Below are positions 38,420 to 64,000 of a DNA stretch of 64,000 bases, in pieces. The notes under the pieces were generated by a model, which did not search any database, had not been told where the DNA came from, and saw nothing but the letters and a program-made list of their open reading frames with translations. The translations under genes were made by a program, and so were the position numbers. The DNA lies in assembly GCA_034440635.1 (NCBI GenBank), contig JAOTON010002271.1:806001-870000 (forward strand), read 5' to 3'. This DNA is from Lepas anatifera. Taxonomy: Eukaryota > Arthropoda > Thecostraca > Lepadidae. Position 1 is the first letter of the stretch. Every line of letters begins with the position of its first letter.

Positions 38420-40440
38420 GTAAACGAAATCTGTGACGATGCCATGTAGGGGCCTGGTTGATCTGTGCTGGAACGCCCTCTATCCATGAATGTTAACGCT
38501 TTCACTGGTTTTAGGAATTCGAAGGACGACTCCTCCCCTATCAGTGAATGTAAGCAGTTACACTCGCTTTACGACTTTGTAGGAAATATCGCAGCTTCAT
38601 GCGATTCCAAAGCGACGGCCAAGGAGGGTATTCCGAGTGAAACGGAAAAAGTTTCCTTCCTGATCTCCGACTTCACGAGCACGGGACAATGTTGCCATCG
38701 TCCCTCTTAGATCAGGACCTGTCCAAGAAAGAGCAAAAAGCGCTACCCCAAAAAATTTGACACACTCCAAAGCCAGACAAAACTGCATCCTGCGACTAGA
38801 GCCTTGTTTGACTGACATGACGACCAAGCCTTCGTCATCATTATTGGTGGTTTCGGGCGCACCTGTAGGTGGGCCACATGACGCCCATCCAAGCCTTCGT
38901 CAAGTTCTTAGCCCCAGTGAATGCTGTAACCTATCACACATGTGTCTCCAATCTCCTCAGATCTTACAAGAGAAAACAACAGCCAATGTATTTCCCATTA
39001 ATATTACCTCTTCAATCGAAGTGCACTATTAGAACAGCACCACGGTTAAAATATACAAACACTATTTCACATATAAGTCGTGTATAAGACAACAATTTAT
39101 TTTTTAAAAGCAGATAAAATCTTTGGGAAGAGATAATCGTGCTTACAAAATTGCATCGCAAAGAAGCTGCAGGATGAATCAGGTACAACAAAGCAAGAAG
39201 AGGCTACTGCAAAAATAAATAGACCAACACAAACAACGACGCAAAAACACATCGGAATATTTATCACTGAACAAAATACAATAATTTTCATACCACAAAA
39301 ATCACAACGGAGCCACTACCTCAGCGTGTATCTTCTCTGTCTCTCCATAATGCCCCGGGGTCCCCACCACCGCATTCAACGACTCTAGACAAAAACGCAA
39401 GCCCCACGCTGACGTACGGGTACTAGACAAGGCGCTCCACTGCTGTGAAAATAGAGCAGTGGGAACGGTCGCAAAACTGCGCTGGTGACGATTTCTGCAC
39501 CATGAAACTAGTTGAACGCGCTTGAGGCAAAGTACAACGGATATAACCTGGGTAGTGTTCCCCACGTTCGAGTCCATTGAAGTGATTACTCCATTTTTGT
39601 AATGGGGTTTCAAACTAAAATAACGGTTTTGTCGATGGATGGAGACACATCCTGAAACATGTTTTAGTTTTTCCAAAAGCTTTCGTGATTCAATTCCCAC
39701 ACGCGTTTCAGACCTGGTGTTCTGGTCACCCCCTTGTTCAGTTAGAAACAGCTGCCTGGCCCGAGCCTAAAGCCAAAGCTGCCAGCAGTTAAGTCCATAG
39801 GGAGCACGGCTTAACAGTGTGGAGATGCAGGCGCTCAAAAAGTACTCTGCCCACGCGGCGCTCCTTTTCCGTAAACAAGTGCTGAGCGAAACAAAGATGG
39901 AAGCTTTACGACACACCGACTGCTGAGGTCACACGGCGACGCCAGCTCTAACCCTGATGGAAGGGTGTAATGGGAATCAGGTCTTTACTCAGCACCCTCG
40001 CCCGAAATTTGAGCTCGGTCAGCGGCATGGAAGCCCGACGAGCTACCACTGCATCCTCGTTGAGAGAAAAGAAGAGGGGATTTCGGTATGTTCTTCATGA
40101 CTGACAGCAAAATTCACACCCAAAAAGCGGTCTCTTCCCATTGATAAACGCCAACTTCTTTGCGGAAGATGATGATCCGAGCGATGCACTGGAGGCTGAG
40201 TAAGCACAGCTGATTTCATAGCAATGCATGTCAAGATATATGTCTATATATCACTGGGTTATTTGTCGAGACTTCCTGCCAATGCTTTCGCTGTATGTAT
40301 GAGAGTGCGCCGAATTTGATGACTGAGCCCGCGATGGCAGTAGCTTTCGCTTCATTCGTTGCGATGACTTCGATGGTCCCTGAAAACCCCACTCGGCACC
40401 GGTGTGCGGACAGTTGAGACTGGTTCGTTGGTGCTGCGGC
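38420..40440. other. 3' flank of SVOP, nothing else recognised
   Basis: Probably includes the 3' UTR of the 11B transcript down to about 39.1 kb. The 132-codon minus frame 39302-39700 has no recognised motif. Confidence 0.4.
39096..39101 (-). promoter_or_regulatory. Possible polyadenylation signal for the 11B transcript
   Basis: AATAAA on the minus strand in the context aaaaaataaattgt, about 1.35 kb past the 11B stop codon. It is the nearest canonical hexamer I found downstream. No cleavage-site evidence; the true 3' end may differ. Confidence 0.3.
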
Positions 40441-40446
40441 GAGAGG

Positions 40447-63841
<23,395 letters not shown>

Positions 63842-64000
63842 GGCTGCACGCCGCCGCTCACCTCAGCCCAAGAGTCACCGGCTGTAATGGAGCAGTGGGT
63901 CAGATCGAGCTGCACTGACCAGGCATGTTGACTGTTGCCTGGTATGGGGGTGTTATTATACTTTGTAGCAGCCCAGCATGCACCAGCTGTAATGGAGCAA
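63842..64000 (-). promoter_or_regulatory. 5' flank / likely 5' UTR of SVOP
   Basis: Sequence upstream of the SVOP ATG. The string cagctgtaatggagca occurs at about 63876-63893 (as ggctgtaatggagca) and again at 63983-63999, so a further tandem duplication of about 105 bp seems to start at the window edge. No TATA box can be assigned. Confidence 0.35.

Overview
This is eukaryotic, animal-type DNA: long introns, GT-AG splice sites, tRNA-derived SINEs, LINE and Penelope fragments, many inverted-repeat DNA transposons, and very large micro- and minisatellites. The only gene I recognise confidently is a neuronal membrane transporter of the SVOP type (synaptic vesicle 2-related protein, major facilitator superfamily). 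With GC-rich exons and this repeat style I would guess an invertebrate, possibly a crustacean, but the species cannot be fixed from the sequence.

Right half (about 40.4-63.9 kb, minus strand): a complete SVOP-like gene. I assembled ten constitutive exons (63841 down to 44058) and two alternative terminal exons (11A at 41537-41650, 11B at 40447-40596). All junctions are GT-AG and all phases agree. The 11B form is 520 codons plus the exon-11B stop, the 11A form 508. The two last exons encode different versions of the final transmembrane helix and tail. The introns are packed with repeats, and several sit exactly on splice junctions. A 34-bp unit spanning the exon 5 donor is repeated 10 times. 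A 56-bp unit spanning the exon 9 acceptor is repeated about 11 times. A (CT)n/(CTCTGT)n tract of about 450 bp forms the pyrimidine tract of exon 11B. A (GA)n/(TA)n tract starts 6 bases into intron 6. A 33-bp array of about 41 units ends just upstream of exon 11A. Intron 8 also carries a 3.9-kb near-palindromic element with a 9-bp target duplication, inserted inside the exon 9 array. Intron 9 carries an antisense LINE.

Left half (1-40 kb): mostly intergenic and transposon-rich. It holds four near-complete members of a TTAA-flanked (piggyBac-like) non-autonomous family that is loaded with AGGTCA/TGACCT nuclear-receptor half-sites. It also holds several hAT-like elements with clear 8-bp target duplications, including one nested in a SINE and two inserted side by side with overlapping duplications. 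Other contents are a Penelope-like fragment between inverted repeats, four LINE reverse-transcriptase remnants, a 42-bp minisatellite with a 379-codon open frame, and a near-perfect 127-bp hairpin. Two places (about 8.56-8.96 kb and 15.0-17.0 kb, minus strand) have weak signs of unrecognised exons.

The most unusual feature is the repeated birth of tandem arrays exactly at SVOP splice junctions, so that intact-looking splice donors or acceptors lie in tandem. It deserves testing against transcript data and related genomes.
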